A stretch of DNA of 64,000 nt, from contig NZ_FOSR01000008.1 in assembly GCF_900114325.1 (NCBI RefSeq), forward strand, positions 62,001 to 126,000, in the 5' to 3' direction. This document shows positions 55,190 to 64,000 of this stretch, piece after piece. The notes below the pieces were generated by a model that worked only from the letters and a program-made list of their open reading frames with translations, was not told the origin of the DNA and did no database searches. This DNA comes from Rhodanobacter glycinis (lineage in GTDB: Bacteria; Pseudomonadota; Gammaproteobacteria; Xanthomonadales; Rhodanobacteraceae). Position 1 is the first letter of the stretch. Every line of letters begins with the position of its first letter. The position numbers were made by a program, and so were the translations under genes.

Positions 55190-56791
55190 TCATCCGGCAA
55201 CGCCGCAAAACGGCTCGTCGAGGATCCATGCGCTGGCGCGCTCGGCGATCATGATCGTCGGTGCGTTGGTGTTGCCGCTGGGCAGCGTCGGCATCACCGA
55301 GGCATCCACTACGCGCAAGCCTTGCACGCCATGCACGCGCAATTCGCTGTCGACCACGGCGGCGTCGTCGCTGCCCATGCGGCAGGTACCCACCGGGTGA
55401 TAGATGGTCTCGGCCTTGCGTCGGATGAACTCGGCGTATTCGGCGTCGCTCTGCAGCCGGCGTTCGGGGAATACCGGGCCTCCGCGATAGGCGTCGAACG
55501 CCGCTTGGTCGAGGATCTCGCGCGACACTCGTGCCGCCACGATCATCCGCTGCAAGTCGAATCCTTCCGCATCGCTCAGGTAATTCGCGTGGATCGCGGC
55601 CGGTTGCGCCGGATCGGCCGAATGCAGCCGCAACTGGCCGCGGCTGCGCGGATGCAGCACGCAGGCATGCAAGGTGTAGCCGTCGCCGGGCAAGCGGTGG
55701 CGGCCGTGGTCGTCGAGCAGGGCCGGCACGAAATGGAACTGCAGGTCGCAGCGTTCGTCCTCGGCCAGTGCGCTGCGCACGAAACCGCCGGCCTCGGCCA
55801 CGTTGGAACTGCCGGGCCCATCGCGATGGCGCCACCAGCGCCAGCCGGTGGCGAGTTCGTTGAGGTGGTCGTAACTGACGTGCGGTCGGCAGCCGTCGAG
55901 CGTGCAGATATCCAGGTGATCCTGCAGGTTGCCGCCCACGCCCGGCAGGTTCGCGATCGGCGCAATGCCGTGCTCGCGCAAGTGGTCGACCGGGCCGAGG
56001 CCGGACAACATCAGCAGTTGCGGCGAGTTGACCGCACCGCCGGCAAGGATCACTTCGCCGGCCTCGATGCGTTCACTGCCATGGCGGCCACGCACTTGCA
56101 CGCCGACGGCGCGACCCTGCTCGATCAGCACGCGCTCGACCAGCGCATGCGTGCGTACATGCAGGTTGCTGCGCTCGCGCACCGGCTTCAGGAAGGCCGT
56201 GGCCGTCGAACAACGTGCGCCGTCGCGCTGGGTGACCTGGTACAGCCCGAAGCCGGCGTGGCTGGCGCCATTGAAGTCGTCGTTGCGGGCGTGGCCGTCG
56301 CTGGCCGCCGCATCGACCAGGGCGGTGGAGAGTTCGTTGTGATAACGCAGGTCGGAGACGCCCAGCGGTCCGCCGGTGCCATGCCAGTCGCTGGCACCCC
56401 GGCTGTTGTCCTCGCTGCGCAGGAACCACGGCAGCACCTGTGCCCACGACCAGCGCGGATCGCCGGTAGTGGCTGCCCAGCCGTCGTAGTCGCCCGGCAC
56501 ACCGCGTATGTAGCACATGGCATTGATCGAGCTGGAGCCGCCCAGGGTGCGTCCGCGCGGCCACCACAGGCGTCGTCCGAGCAGAGCCGGCTCCGGCTCG
56601 GTGACGTAACCCCAGTTCAGCTGGCGATTGTTGGCCAGTCGGGCGATGCCTGCGGGCATGTGGAGCAATGGGTTCCAGTCGGACGGGCCGGCTTCCAGCA
56701 GCAAGACGCGGCGCCCCGGCAAAGCGCTGAGCCGGTTGGCCAGCACGCAACCGGCCGAGCCGGCACCCACGATCACATAGTCGTAGTTCAT
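55190..56791 (-). CDS. GMC family FAD-dependent oxidoreductase (choline dehydrogenase-like)
   Basis: A 533-residue flavoprotein of the glucose-methanol-choline family. [19 protein letters not shown] binds [23 protein letters not shown] is the second family signature, and [17 protein letters not shown] the third. HPVGTCRMG holds the active-site histidine and [13 protein letters not shown] closes the fold. It would oxidise an alcohol; choline is only one choice, as betA-type operon partners are missing. ATG 56791 has a strong gggggaa in front of it. Confidence 0.9.
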   Translation of the reverse strand: MNYDYVIVGAGSAGCVLANRLSALPGRRVLLLEAGPSDWNPLLHMPAGIARLANNRQLNWGYVTEPEPALLGRRLWWPRGRTLGGSSSINAMCYIRGVPGDYDGWAATTGDPRWSWAQVLPWFLRSEDNSRGASDWHGTGGPLGVSDLRYHNELSTALVDAAASDGHARNDDFNGASHAGFGLYQVTQRDGARCSTATAFLKPVRERSNLHVRTHALVERVLIEQGRAVGVQVRGRHGSERIEAGEVILAGGAVNSPQLLMLSGLGPVDHLREHGIAPIANLPGVGGNLQDHLDICTLDGCRPHVSYDHLNELATGWRWWRHRDGPGSSNVAEAGGFVRSALAEDERCDLQFHFVPALLDDHGRHRLPGDGYTLHACVLHPRSRGQLRLHSADPAQPAAIHANYLSDAEGFDLQRMIVAARVSREILDQAAFDAYRGGPVFPERRLQSDAEYAEFIRRKAETIYHPVGTCRMGSDDAAVVDSELRVHGVQGLRVVDASVMPTLPSGNTNAPTIMIAERASAWILDEPFCGVAG

Positions 56792-56862
56792 CGGTTCCCC
56801 CCGTAGTCTGAACGGAGTCGCGCGCATGCTAGGCTTGCCGCGACCCATGCTGGATACCATCG

Positions 56863-58176
56863 GTGAGCTCGTCCCCACAAGTCGCTGCGAGCGAACGCTC
56901 CACCGCCGTGCTGTCCGCACTCGCGTTTTTCTTCGTGCTGACGTCGTATTACATCATCAGACCGGTGATGAACCAGCTCGGTGGTGCGGTGGGCTCGCAG
57001 TCGTTGCCGCTTTTCTACGGCGCAGTATTTGTGGTGATGCTGCTGCTGACGCCAGTCTTCGGCATGCTGGTGGCGCGTTTCCCGCGTCGCCGGCTGCTGG
57101 GCTGGAGCTACAGCTTTTTCATCCTGTGCCTGCTGGCCTTCGTGCCGGCTTTTCTCGCGCAGGACCGCATCGGTGCGCGCACCCTGGGGGTGGTGTTTTT
57201 CGTGTGGGTCAGCGTGTTCAACCTGTTCGTGGTGTCGCTGTTCTGGAGCTTCATGGCCGACATCTTTTCCAGTGGCGAGGCGCGCAAGGCATTTTCGCTG
57301 ATCGCGCTGGGCGGCATGGCCGGAGCCATCTTCGGCCCATTGGTGACCAAGTTCCTGGTGCAGCTGATCGGGGTGGCTCCGCTGCTTGTGGTGTCGGCGC
57401 TGGCCTTGAGCTTGTCGCTTGCGCTACTGCTGCGCCTTTCGGCGCAGGCGGACCTCCAGCCGCACAGCCGTGGCAACGATGTGATCGGTGGCTCGTTGTG
57501 GGCCGGCGTCCGCGCACTGTGGTCGCAGCCGTTCCTGAGGTACATGGCCCTGCTGATGCTGTTTGGCGACGGCATCGGTACGCTGGCTTACGCGCTGGTA
57601 GCCGACTATGCCAAAGCGCACTTCACCGGCGAGGTAGCCCGCACCCAGTTCTACAACAACCTCGATTTGGCCACGAATCTGCTTGGCGCGGTGTTGCAGC
57701 TAAGCGTGACGCGCTGGTTATTGGTCCGGCATGGTGCCGGCTGGGGGCTTGTGGTGCCATCGTTGGTGAATGTGGGGCTGCTGGCGGCGGTAGCAGTAGT
57801 CGGTGCAGGTAGCAGTCTGATCCTGTTCGGTGCGAGCGTGCCGCTGCTGGCCGTACTGATGGTGGTCACGCGCGGCTTTGCCTACGGCATGACCAAGCCG
57901 GCGGTGGATGCGCTGTATACCCGCGTGCCGCGCGAGACGCGATACAAGGGCAAGAATTTCGTCGAGACCGCGGTATGGCGCTTCGGCGACCTGGTCGTGA
58001 CCAGCGGCGTCAGCGCACTGGGCAAGCTGGGCATGGGCGTGGCCGGCATGGCGCTGATCGGCGCAGGGATATCCGGGGTGGCGACCTGGGTGGCGCGGCG
58101 TGCCGGACAGTCGCCGGACCTGTTGCCGGAGGACCGCCCGGCGCCGCCGGCCCACGCCGCATCGCGTGCGGGTTGA
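56863..58176 (+). CDS. MFS-type transporter, possibly of the nucleotide-exchange type
   Basis: A 437-residue protein with about twelve membrane segments. Its opening (FFFVLTSYYIIRPVMNQLGG) and the WVSVFNLFVVSLFWSFMADIF stretch recall the TlcA/NTP-NDP exchange transporter group and related free-living carriers rather than sugar MFS proteins. DALYTRVPRETRYKGKNFVE is another stretch of that group. The start is GTG 56863, divergent from the GMC gene with a 71-base gap. The substrate is not known. Confidence 0.75.
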   Translation: MSSSPQVAASERSTAVLSALAFFFVLTSYYIIRPVMNQLGGAVGSQSLPLFYGAVFVVMLLLTPVFGMLVARFPRRRLLGWSYSFFILCLLAFVPAFLAQDRIGARTLGVVFFVWVSVFNLFVVSLFWSFMADIFSSGEARKAFSLIALGGMAGAIFGPLVTKFLVQLIGVAPLLVVSALALSLSLALLLRLSAQADLQPHSRGNDVIGGSLWAGVRALWSQPFLRYMALLMLFGDGIGTLAYALVADYAKAHFTGEVARTQFYNNLDLATNLLGAVLQLSVTRWLLVRHGAGWGLVVPSLVNVGLLAAVAVVGAGSSLILFGASVPLLAVLMVVTRGFAYGMTKPAVDALYTRVPRETRYKGKNFVETAVWRFGDLVVTSGVSALGKLGMGVAGMALIGAGISGVATWVARRAGQSPDLLPEDRPAPPAHAASRAG

Positions 58177-58201
58177 GCGGCACGTCGCCTCGTTCCTTCT
58201 G

Positions 58202-58277
58202 GTGGGAGCGCACCCTGTGCGCGAAAGGTTTTCGCGATACCTCCCAGGAGCCTTTCGCGCACAGGGTGCGCTCCTAC
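58202..58277. repeat. REP-type hairpin with a different stem
   Basis: gtgggagcgcaccctgtgcg... (58202-58228) pairs with ...cgcacagggtgcgctcctac (58251-58277) over 27 bases with one wobble; the loop is 22 bases. It shares the gtRggagc head with the other REP elements but has another inner stem, so it is a sub-family. It lies between convergent genes. Confidence 0.8.
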
Positions 58278-58298
58278 GCGTCCAGCCGGGAAACGCTT

Positions 58299-58727
58299 CT
58301 AGCTGCTGATATAGCGCTGCAACTGCTCGATCTGCTCGGCCTGCGCTTCGATCACTTCCTTGACCAGGTCGCCGATGGAGATCACGCCAACCACGTTCTC
58401 GCCCTCCACCACCGGCAGGTGGCGGATGCGGCGGTCGGTGCACAGGCGCATGCAGTCGAACACGTCGGTGGCGGGGCCGACGGTGAGCGGCGGGCTGCTC
58501 ATGATTTCCGACACGGCGGTGTGGGCTGACGAGTGGCCTTGCAGGATCACCTTGCGGGCGTAGTCGCGCTCGGACACGATGCCGAGCAGCCGTTCGCCGC
58601 GCATGACCAGCAACGCGCCGACGCGCTGTTCGGCCATGTGCTTGATCGCGTCGAGCACGGGCGCCTCGGGCGCAATGGCGAAGATGTCGTTGCCTTTCCG
58701 TTCCAGCAGATGCCTGACCTGACGCAT
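58299..58727 (-). CDS. CBS-pair protein
   Basis: A 142-residue protein of two CBS domains, a fold that binds adenosyl ligands such as AMP, ATP or SAM and senses energy or metabolite state. The first runs through APEAPVLDAIKHMAEQRVGALLV split by GIVSERDYARKVI; the second has VGPATDVFDCMRLCTDRRIR and VVGVISIGDLVKEV. There is no catalytic domain. ATG 58727 (MRQVRHLLERKG) was chosen since translation further upstream overlaps the next gene in another frame. Confidence 0.9.
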   Translation of the reverse strand: MRQVRHLLERKGNDIFAIAPEAPVLDAIKHMAEQRVGALLVMRGERLLGIVSERDYARKVILQGHSSAHTAVSEIMSSPPLTVGPATDVFDCMRLCTDRRIRHLPVVEGENVVGVISIGDLVKEVIEAQAEQIEQLQRYISS

Positions 58728-58765
58728 GTCGAACCTCCCGGCGGCCGCGGGCTGGCCGCGTGGGG

Positions 58766-59740
58766 TCAGTCTAGCGCGGGCGCGTGCGGCGGGCGTGAAG
58801 CCGGCGTGGGGGCGCCGGGCCGGCGTTGTTCCTCGATGAAATACAGCGGGCGTTGCTTGCTCTCGGCGTAGTTGCGGCCCAGGTATTCGCCGATCACGCC
58901 GAGTGCCAGCAACTGGATGCCGCCGAGGAACAGGATCACCACCATCAGCGACGGATAGCCGCGAACAGAGTTGCCGTAGAGCAGGGCGCTGGCGAGCACC
59001 CACAAACCGTAGACGAAGGCGAACAGCGCCGCTGCCAGGCCGGTCCAGGTGGCTAGTCGCAGCGGTGCGGTGGAGAACGAGGTGATGCCCTCGATGGCCA
59101 GCTGGGTCAGGCGCCAGTAATTCCATTTCGTCTGGCCGGCCTGGCGCGGGTCGCGCTGGTAGTAGACGGCGGTCTGGCGGTAGCCGATCCACGCGAACAG
59201 GCCTTTCATGAAACGCTGGCGCTCGCGCAACTGGCGCAGCGCGTCGAGCGCACGACGCGAAAGCAGGCGGAAGTCGCCGGTATCGCGCGGCACCGTGGTG
59301 TCGGACAGCTTCTCCATCGAGCGATAGAACGCTGCCGCGGTGAAGCGCTTGAAACCGCTCTCGCCGGCACGCGCGCTACGCGTGGCGTAGACCACGTCGT
59401 GTCCGGCCTGCCATTGCGCGACCAGTTCGGGAATCAGCTCGGGGGGATCCTGCAGGTCGGCATCGATGACCACGGCGGCATCGGCAACGACATGATCCAG
59501 CCCGGCAGTGAGCGCGGCCTCCTTGCCGAAGTTGCGCGACAGCTTCAGCCCGCCGCAGCGTGGATCGCGCGCCGCCAACGCCGTGATGATGGCCCAGGTA
59601 TCGTCGTCGCTGCCGTCGTCGACATAGAGCACGTCGCAATGCAGCGGCAACGCGTCGAGCACCGCGCCAAGGCGCTGGTGGAACTGTTCCAGCACGGCGG
59701 ATTCGTTGTAGGCGGGAACGACGACGGTGAGCTGCGACAT
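58766..59740 (-). CDS. GtrB-like polyprenyl-phosphate glycosyltransferase (second copy)
   Basis: A 324-residue GT2 enzyme of the GtrB/YfdH/DPM1 type. LTVVVPAYNESAVLEQFHQR, VLYVDDGSDDDTW, LSRNFGKEAALTAGLDH and DADLQDPPELIPEL form the catalytic domain; RDTGDFRLLSRRALDAL and the two membrane segments near the end complete the family pattern. It would move a sugar, often glucose, to undecaprenyl phosphate. No GtrA or GtrC-like gene is adjacent here, unlike for the copy at 25811-26809. ATG 59740 (MSQLTVVVP) is chosen. Confidence 0.9.
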   Translation of the reverse strand: MSQLTVVVPAYNESAVLEQFHQRLGAVLDALPLHCDVLYVDDGSDDDTWAIITALAARDPRCGGLKLSRNFGKEAALTAGLDHVVADAAVVIDADLQDPPELIPELVAQWQAGHDVVYATRSARAGESGFKRFTAAAFYRSMEKLSDTTVPRDTGDFRLLSRRALDALRQLRERQRFMKGLFAWIGYRQTAVYYQRDPRQAGQTKWNYWRLTQLAIEGITSFSTAPLRLATWTGLAAALFAFVYGLWVLASALLYGNSVRGYPSLMVVILFLGGIQLLALGVIGEYLGRNYAESKQRPLYFIEEQRRPGAPTPASRPPHAPALD

Positions 59741-59871
59741 GCACGGCACCTTGCGAGGAAACATTCGCATGCTAGCGAAGTGCTGCGGCTTTTACTCCAT
59801 CTCTCCGGCGGAGAGATGAAGCGAACGGCACGGGCGGTTTCGAATCCGGGGAAAAGCTGACGCAGCCGGCA

Positions 59872-60588
59872 TCAACGGGAGAGTTGCTTCAAATAGTCCG
59901 TGCCGCCCAACTGGCGCATCTGCTGGCCGATCCAGTCGGTACGGCGCTGCACGTAGGCGCTGGGGCGGTCGACGTGGAAACGTCGCGGGCTGGGCAGTAC
60001 CGACGCCAGTCGCGCCGCCTGTGCCGGGCTGATGCGCGCGGGCGGTTCGTGGTAGTAGATGTCGCTGGCCGCACCCACACCGTAGATGCCGTTGCCCAGC
60101 TCGGCGATGTTCATGTACACCTCGAGGATGCGCTGCTTCGGCCAGGTGATTTCCAGCAGCACGGTGAAATACGCCTCCAGCCCCTTGCGCACGAAGCTGC
60201 GGCCATTCCACAGGAACAGGTTCTTCGCGGTCTGCTGGCTGATCGTGCTGGCGCCGCGCAGGCGCTTGCCCTCGTCGGCGGCATCGATCGCCTCGTGGAT
60301 CGAGTCGAAATCGAAGCCGTGGTGGAACGGGAATTTCTGGTCCTCGCCGGCCATCATCGCCAGCGGCACGTAGGGCGACACTTGCGACCACGGCACCCAG
60401 TGGTGGTGCAGGTGGAAATCCTTCTCGCCGTGGACCCACGCGCCGAGCTGGCGCTCGATCATCACCGCCGAGGTCAGCGGCGGCACGAAGCGCATCACCA
60501 GCACCGCCAGCCAGGTGAGCGACACCCAGGCCAGCACGAGGATCGCGAGCCAGCGCAGCAGGCGACGCAACAAGGGACGACGGGACAT
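59872..60588 (-). CDS. mtgA: Monofunctional peptidoglycan glycosyltransferase
   Basis: A 238-residue inner-membrane enzyme of the GT51 family that polymerises lipid II into glycan strands. One membrane segment lies at about residues 11-32. The catalytic glutamate is E82 in AGEDQKFPFHHGFDFDSI; RGASTISQQTAKNLFLW and KQRILEVYMNIAELGNGIYG are the other conserved blocks. ATG 60588 gives the basic MSRRPLLRRLLRW start. Confidence 0.96.
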   Translation of the reverse strand: MSRRPLLRRLLRWLAILVLAWVSLTWLAVLVMRFVPPLTSAVMIERQLGAWVHGEKDFHLHHHWVPWSQVSPYVPLAMMAGEDQKFPFHHGFDFDSIHEAIDAADEGKRLRGASTISQQTAKNLFLWNGRSFVRKGLEAYFTVLLEITWPKQRILEVYMNIAELGNGIYGVGAASDIYYHEPPARISPAQAARLASVLPSPRRFHVDRPSAYVQRRTDWIGQQMRQLGGTDYLKQLSR

Positions 60589-60775
60589 GGCAACCAGGCA
60601 GAGTGAGCTCGGGTCAGTATAGGGAATCCGGGGAAATGGCCGTGTGAGCGGCTTCCAGACCTGGCGCCAACCCTGTCTGCGGGTGGGTTCCCGTCGCCCG
60701 GGTCGGGGACGTCGTGTATTGTCCCGTGCCATGCCGGCCCCATATCAGGCGGCTTGTATCGATGCGAGGTGAACC

Positions 60776-61672
60776 GTGGAAACCGTGCTTGTCGATGATG
60801 TGCTGCATCGCTTCCTGCTCGAAGGCGCCGGCGTGCGCGGCGTGCTGGTGCGGCTGGGCCCGGCGTGGCGCGAGGTTGCCGGCCGTTCCGACTATCCGGC
60901 CCCGCTGCGCGCGCTGCTCGGCGAGGCGCTGGCGGCCAGCGCACTGCTCACCGGCAACATCAAGTTCGAGGGAGCGCTGTCGATCGAGCTGAAAAGCGCC
61001 GGTGCACCGCATCTGCTGTTTGCCGAAAGCACCGACCAGGGCCGCTTGCGCGGCCTGGCGCGCTGGCATGGCGAGGTGGCCGATCCGCTGCGGCTGGATG
61101 CGCTGGCACAGGCGGTGATGGCGATCACCATCGGCCATGCCGAGCGTGGCCAGCGTTACCAGGGCCTGGTCGAACTGCAGCATGCCGATCTCGCCGGTGC
61201 GCTGGAAAACTATTTCCGCCAGTCCGAGCAGTTGCCGGCGAAAATCGTGCTGGCTGCCGACGGTGAGCATGCCGCAGGCCTGATCCTGCAGAAGCTGCCG
61301 GGCGAAGGCGGTCACGATGCGGTCGAGGATGACGCTGATGCATGGACGCGCATCGAGCATCTCACGGCCACGCTCGGAGCCGCCGAGCTGCTCGCCACGC
61401 CACCGGAACAGCTGTTGTACCGGCTGTATCACGAAGAGTCGGTGCGCCTGTTCGAGCCACGCCCGCTGGCGTTCGGTTGCAGCTGTTCGCGCGAGCGGGT
61501 GGAGACGATGCTGCGCTCGCTCGGTCGCGACGAGGTCGAAGCCGCGCTGGCTGCACGCGATGGCGAAATCGAGGTGATCTGCGAATTCTGCGCGCAGCGC
61601 TACACCTTCGATCGCATCGATGCCGAGCATTTGCTGGGTGGTGGCGGCACAGCGGCACCGACCGTGCAATAA
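60776..61672 (+). CDS. hslO: Hsp33 redox-regulated chaperone
   Basis: A 298-residue cytoplasmic holdase that becomes active on oxidation. The zinc-binding cysteines are C235 and C237 in GCSCSR and C269 and C272 in CEFC, the CxC...CxxC pattern of Hsp33. LLTGNIKFEGALSIELKSAG and GLVELQHADL belong to the N-terminal domain. The start is GTG 60776, with gaggtgaacc in front. A REP hairpin follows the stop codon. Confidence 0.96.
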   Translation: METVLVDDVLHRFLLEGAGVRGVLVRLGPAWREVAGRSDYPAPLRALLGEALAASALLTGNIKFEGALSIELKSAGAPHLLFAESTDQGRLRGLARWHGEVADPLRLDALAQAVMAITIGHAERGQRYQGLVELQHADLAGALENYFRQSEQLPAKIVLAADGEHAAGLILQKLPGEGGHDAVEDDADAWTRIEHLTATLGAAELLATPPEQLLYRLYHEESVRLFEPRPLAFGCSCSRERVETMLRSLGRDEVEAALAARDGEIEVICEFCAQRYTFDRIDAEHLLGGGGTAAPTVQ

Positions 61673-61691
61673 CGCGGGACACAAGCTCGTG

Positions 61692-61765
61692 CAGGAGCCC
61701 GCTCGCGGGCGATGCTTTCCTTCCACGACAGTCCGGCAAAAGCATTGCCCGCGAGCGGGCTCCTG
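61692..61765. repeat. GGAGCCCGC-type REP hairpin after hslO
   Basis: caggagcccgctcgcgggcg... (61692-61716) pairs with the stretch ending in gcgagcgggctcctg (61741-61765) over 25 bases with one wobble. Same family as 37725-37812 and 47059-47138, with the first bases of the head changed. It separates the convergent hslO and signalling genes. Confidence 0.8.
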
Positions 61766-61788
61766 GAAGCGGGCTGGCCGGCGAGTGC

Positions 61789-64000
61789 TCAGCCGGTCGT
61801 GGCCAGCGCGGCGTCGAGCCATTCCTCGGCGGCGCGCGCATGGGAGAACAGGAAACCCTGGCCGAAGCGGCTGCCGATCTGCAGCAGGGCCTGGCGCTGC
61901 TGTTCTTCCTCGATGCCTTCGGCGATCACCTGCATGCCCAGCGAGTCGGCCAACACCTGGATGGCGCGGACCACGGCCACGCCGCCGGCGTGTTCCATTT
62001 CCACGATGAAGGAACGATCGATCTTCAGGGTCTGGATCGGGTACTGGTGCAGGTAGCTCAGCGAGGAATAGCCGGTGCCGAAATCGTCCAGCGCGATGCC
62101 GGCGCCATGGGCGCGCAGGTTGGCGAGGATGCGTTTCACCTGCGCCGGGTTTTCCAGCAGGGTGTGCTCGGTGACTTCCACGCGCAAGCGGCTTGCCGGC
62201 ACCTGGTAGGCCTGGAACAGGTCGAGCAGGCGCTGGTCGAGGTCGGGGGAACGGAAGTGCCGGGCGGAGACGTTGAAGCTGATGAAGCCGTGGTCGCCGA
62301 TCAGTGAACGGGCTTGCGCGCAGACCTGTTCGAAAATCTGCCAGTCGATGTTTTCCGCGCTGCCGTTTTCCTCGGCCACGGCAAGGAAGTCGCCGGGCGA
62401 GAGCAGGCCGCGTTCCGGATGGCGCCAGCGCAGCAGCGCTTCGTAACCCACGGTGCGACCGTCCTCCAGCGACACGATGGGCTGGTAGAACGGCACAAAC
62501 TCGCGCCGGTTCAGCGCCCGGCGCAGGTCGCCTTCCATCTCCAATAGCGACAGTGCTTCATAGCGCAGGCGATCATCGAACACCGCCGTGCAGTGACGGC
62601 CGGCGTCCTTGGCGCGATACATTGCCGAGTCGGCATCGCGCAGCAGTTCCTCGGGGCGCTGGTAGTGCGGGCCGGCGATGGTGACGCCGATGGAAGCGGA
62701 GGTGAACACCTCCTTGGCACCCAAGCGGAATGGCACCTGCAGCTCGCCGATGATGCGTTCGGCAATCTGCACCGCGGTGGCCTGGCTTTCCACGTTGCCC
62801 AGCAAGACCGCGAACTCGTCGCCGCCCAGTCGCGCCACGATGTCGCGCGTCTTCAGGCAGGCGCGGATGCGGCCACCCACCTGGAACAGCAGGTCATCGC
62901 CGATCAGGTGGCCGACCGAGTCGTTGATCACCTTGAAGCGATCCAGGTCGATGAACAGCACGGCGAACAGCGTGGCGGGATCGTGCTGGTATTTCTGCAG
63001 CGAGTGTTCCAGCCGTTGCAACAGGAAGGTGCGGTTGGGCAGGCCGGTGAGCGAGTCGTGCAGGGTCTCGTATTTCAGCCGTCGTTCCACGCGTTCGCGC
63101 TCGGCGATCTGTTCACGCAGGTCGCGGTTGGCCAGCGCCAGCGCGCGGGTGCGTTCGGTGACCCGGCGTTCCAGGTTGGCGTAGGCGTGCTTCAGCGATT
63201 CGTTGCCGTGCTTGCGTTGCAGCGCATTGGACACGTGGTAGCTGACGAAGGTCAGCAGTTCCTGGTCGCGCGCGTCGTACATGTGCTCGGGCGAATAGCT
63301 CTGCACCACCAGCGCGCCCTTCACCTGGTTGTCCCAGCGCAGCGGCACGCCAAGCCAGCACACCGAGCGCGCGCCGGTTTGGGTGCATTCGCCCTGTTCG
63401 GCGAGACGGTCGAAGGCGGCACGATCCGCCAGCAGCGGCTGGCCATGGCGCAGCACGTATTCGGTGGCGCCGCAGCCGGGCTCGCGAGCAAGGCGCACGC
63501 CGTCGATTTCGTCCACCGAATAGGGGAAGCTGATGCGCTGACCCTGCTCCTCGAGCAGGGCAATGTAGAAGTTGCGCGCATACAACAGGCCACCGATCAC
63601 GCGATGCATGGCCGCGTAGAAATCATCGCTGCCTTCGGGGGCGCTGGCCAGTTCGGCGATGCGAAACAACGCCGTTTGCAGGCGTTCGCCACGCTGGCGT
63701 TCCAGCACCTGCTGGCGCAGTACGCGATTGGCGGCACGCAGCGCCGCGGTGCGGTCGGCCACGCGGTGTTCCAGTTCCGACTGCGCCTCGCGCCGTTCCA
63801 GTGCGGTCTGCACGTGCTGCGCCACGTAGCCGAGCAGTTCGCGGTCCTGCGTCGTGTAGTGCGTATCGGTGCGATAGCTCTGGATCACGATGCCGCCGAC
63901 CACGCGGCCATCGCGCAGCAGCGGCACGGCCAGGAAGTGTTCGCAGGCTGGTCCGACCAGTTCGAAATGACCTTCGAACTGCCGCATCAGCTCCGGCATC
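61789..64000 (-). CDS. GAF/GGDEF/EAL cyclic-di-GMP protein, N-terminus outside the window
   Basis: At least 736 residues; the start lies beyond the right edge. Two GAF-like sensor domains (around HFLAVPLLRDGRVVGGIVIQ and SVCWLGVPLRWDNQVKGALV) each lead into a coiled coil with the pattern RVADRTAALRAANR or RVTERTRALALANR. The diguanylate cyclase domain keeps RLGGDEF. The product-inhibition site one turn before it reads KTRD where R-x-x-D is usual. The phosphodiesterase domain keeps YEALLRW, FNVSARHF, EVTEHTLLE, DDFGTGYSSL and KIDRSF, so it should be able to split cyclic-di-GMP. Both activities may be present. It is likely to tune motility or surface polysaccharide. Confidence 0.92.
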   Translation of the reverse strand, partial: MPELMRQFEGHFELVGPACEHFLAVPLLRDGRVVGGIVIQSYRTDTHYTTQDRELLGYVAQHVQTALERREAQSELEHRVADRTAALRAANRVLRQQVLERQRGERLQTALFRIAELASAPEGSDDFYAAMHRVIGGLLYARNFYIALLEEQGQRISFPYSVDEIDGVRLAREPGCGATEYVLRHGQPLLADRAAFDRLAEQGECTQTGARSVCWLGVPLRWDNQVKGALVVQSYSPEHMYDARDQELLTFVSYHVSNALQRKHGNESLKHAYANLERRVTERTRALALANRDLREQIAERERVERRLKYETLHDSLTGLPNRTFLLQRLEHSLQKYQHDPATLFAVLFIDLDRFKVINDSVGHLIGDDLLFQVGGRIRACLKTRDIVARLGGDEFAVLLGNVESQATAVQIAERIIGELQVPFRLGAKEVFTSASIGVTIAGPHYQRPEELLRDADSAMYRAKDAGRHCTAVFDDRLRYEALSLLEMEGDLRRALNRREFVPFYQPIVSLEDGRTVGYEALLRWRHPERGLLSPGDFLAVAEENGSAENIDWQIFEQVCAQARSLIGDHGFISFNVSARHFRSPDLDQRLLDLFQAYQVPASRLRVEVTEHTLLENPAQVKRILANLRAHGAGIALDDFGTGYSSLSYLHQYPIQTLKIDRSFIVEMEHAGGVAVVRAIQVLADSLGMQVIAEGIEEEQQRQALLQIGSRFGQGFLFSHARAAEEWLDAALATTG

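Noticed and set aside
1-64000. Integrated phage, insertion sequence or tRNA-borne island
   Set aside because: No integrase, transposase, capsid gene, tRNA gene or attachment-site pair was found on either strand.

Overview
The window is a GC-rich chromosomal segment of a gammaproteobacterium, most likely of the order Xanthomonadales and probably the Rhodanobacteraceae side (Dyella, Rhodanobacter or Luteibacter type). The grounds are the base composition, REP-type hairpins with a GTAGGAGC head, and a polysaccharide island lying between metB and etfA, which is the known site of the variable LPS locus in Xanthomonas. No tRNA, rRNA, CRISPR array, insertion sequence or prophage was seen. The genus is an inference; no marker gene decides it.

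Layout. 1-1509: the tail of an MFS transporter and a SURF1 gene. 1603-6543 (minus strand): rmlB-rmlA-rmlC-rmlD, each pair overlapping at ATGA, then manC; these make dTDP-L-rhamnose and GDP-mannose. 6754-15520 (plus strand): a tightly overlapping operon with an O-antigen ABC exporter (wzm/wzt), a methyltransferase with a heptad-repeat coiled-coil tail, a 1016-residue double GT2 glycosyltransferase with an SGNH-like end, a GSCFA protein and a PhyH-type dioxygenase. 15543-18838 (minus): a methyltransferase and a GT2/CmcI-like fusion. 19061-20227: metB. 20352-30752 (plus): a second wzm/wzt pair, a 1084-residue methyltransferase/coiled-coil/glycosyltransferase fusion, and a cassette (GtrB-like transferase, WecD-like acetyltransferase, SMR-type flippase, WecE aminotransferase, large membrane protein) that could make dTDP-Fuc4NAc and put it on a glycan in the periplasm. 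30864-36168: wecB, two LtaS/MdoB-type phosphoglycerol transferase genes and a small lipoprotein. 36759-42488 (minus): etfA, etfB, a bifunctional glycosyltransferase lodged among the ETF genes, and ETF:ubiquinone oxidoreductase.

The right third is mostly housekeeping: amidase, cysD and cysNC, a DegT-family aminotransferase, an AlkB homologue, gcvT and gcvH, a MetJ-like repressor fused to a histone-H1-like lysine/alanine tail, a TonB-like protein, a class C beta-lactamase-fold hydrolase, a GMC oxidoreductase, an MFS-type carrier, a CBS-pair protein, a GtrB-like transferase, mtgA, hslO and a partial GAF/GGDEF/EAL protein.

The strongest candidates for something undescribed are the MetJ/H1 fusion (51440-52054), the possible chain-length-ruler methyltransferase whose coiled coil is coded by perfect 21-bp tandem repeats (8907-10376), two complete ABC glycan exporters in one locus, and the Fuc4NAc decoration cassette.
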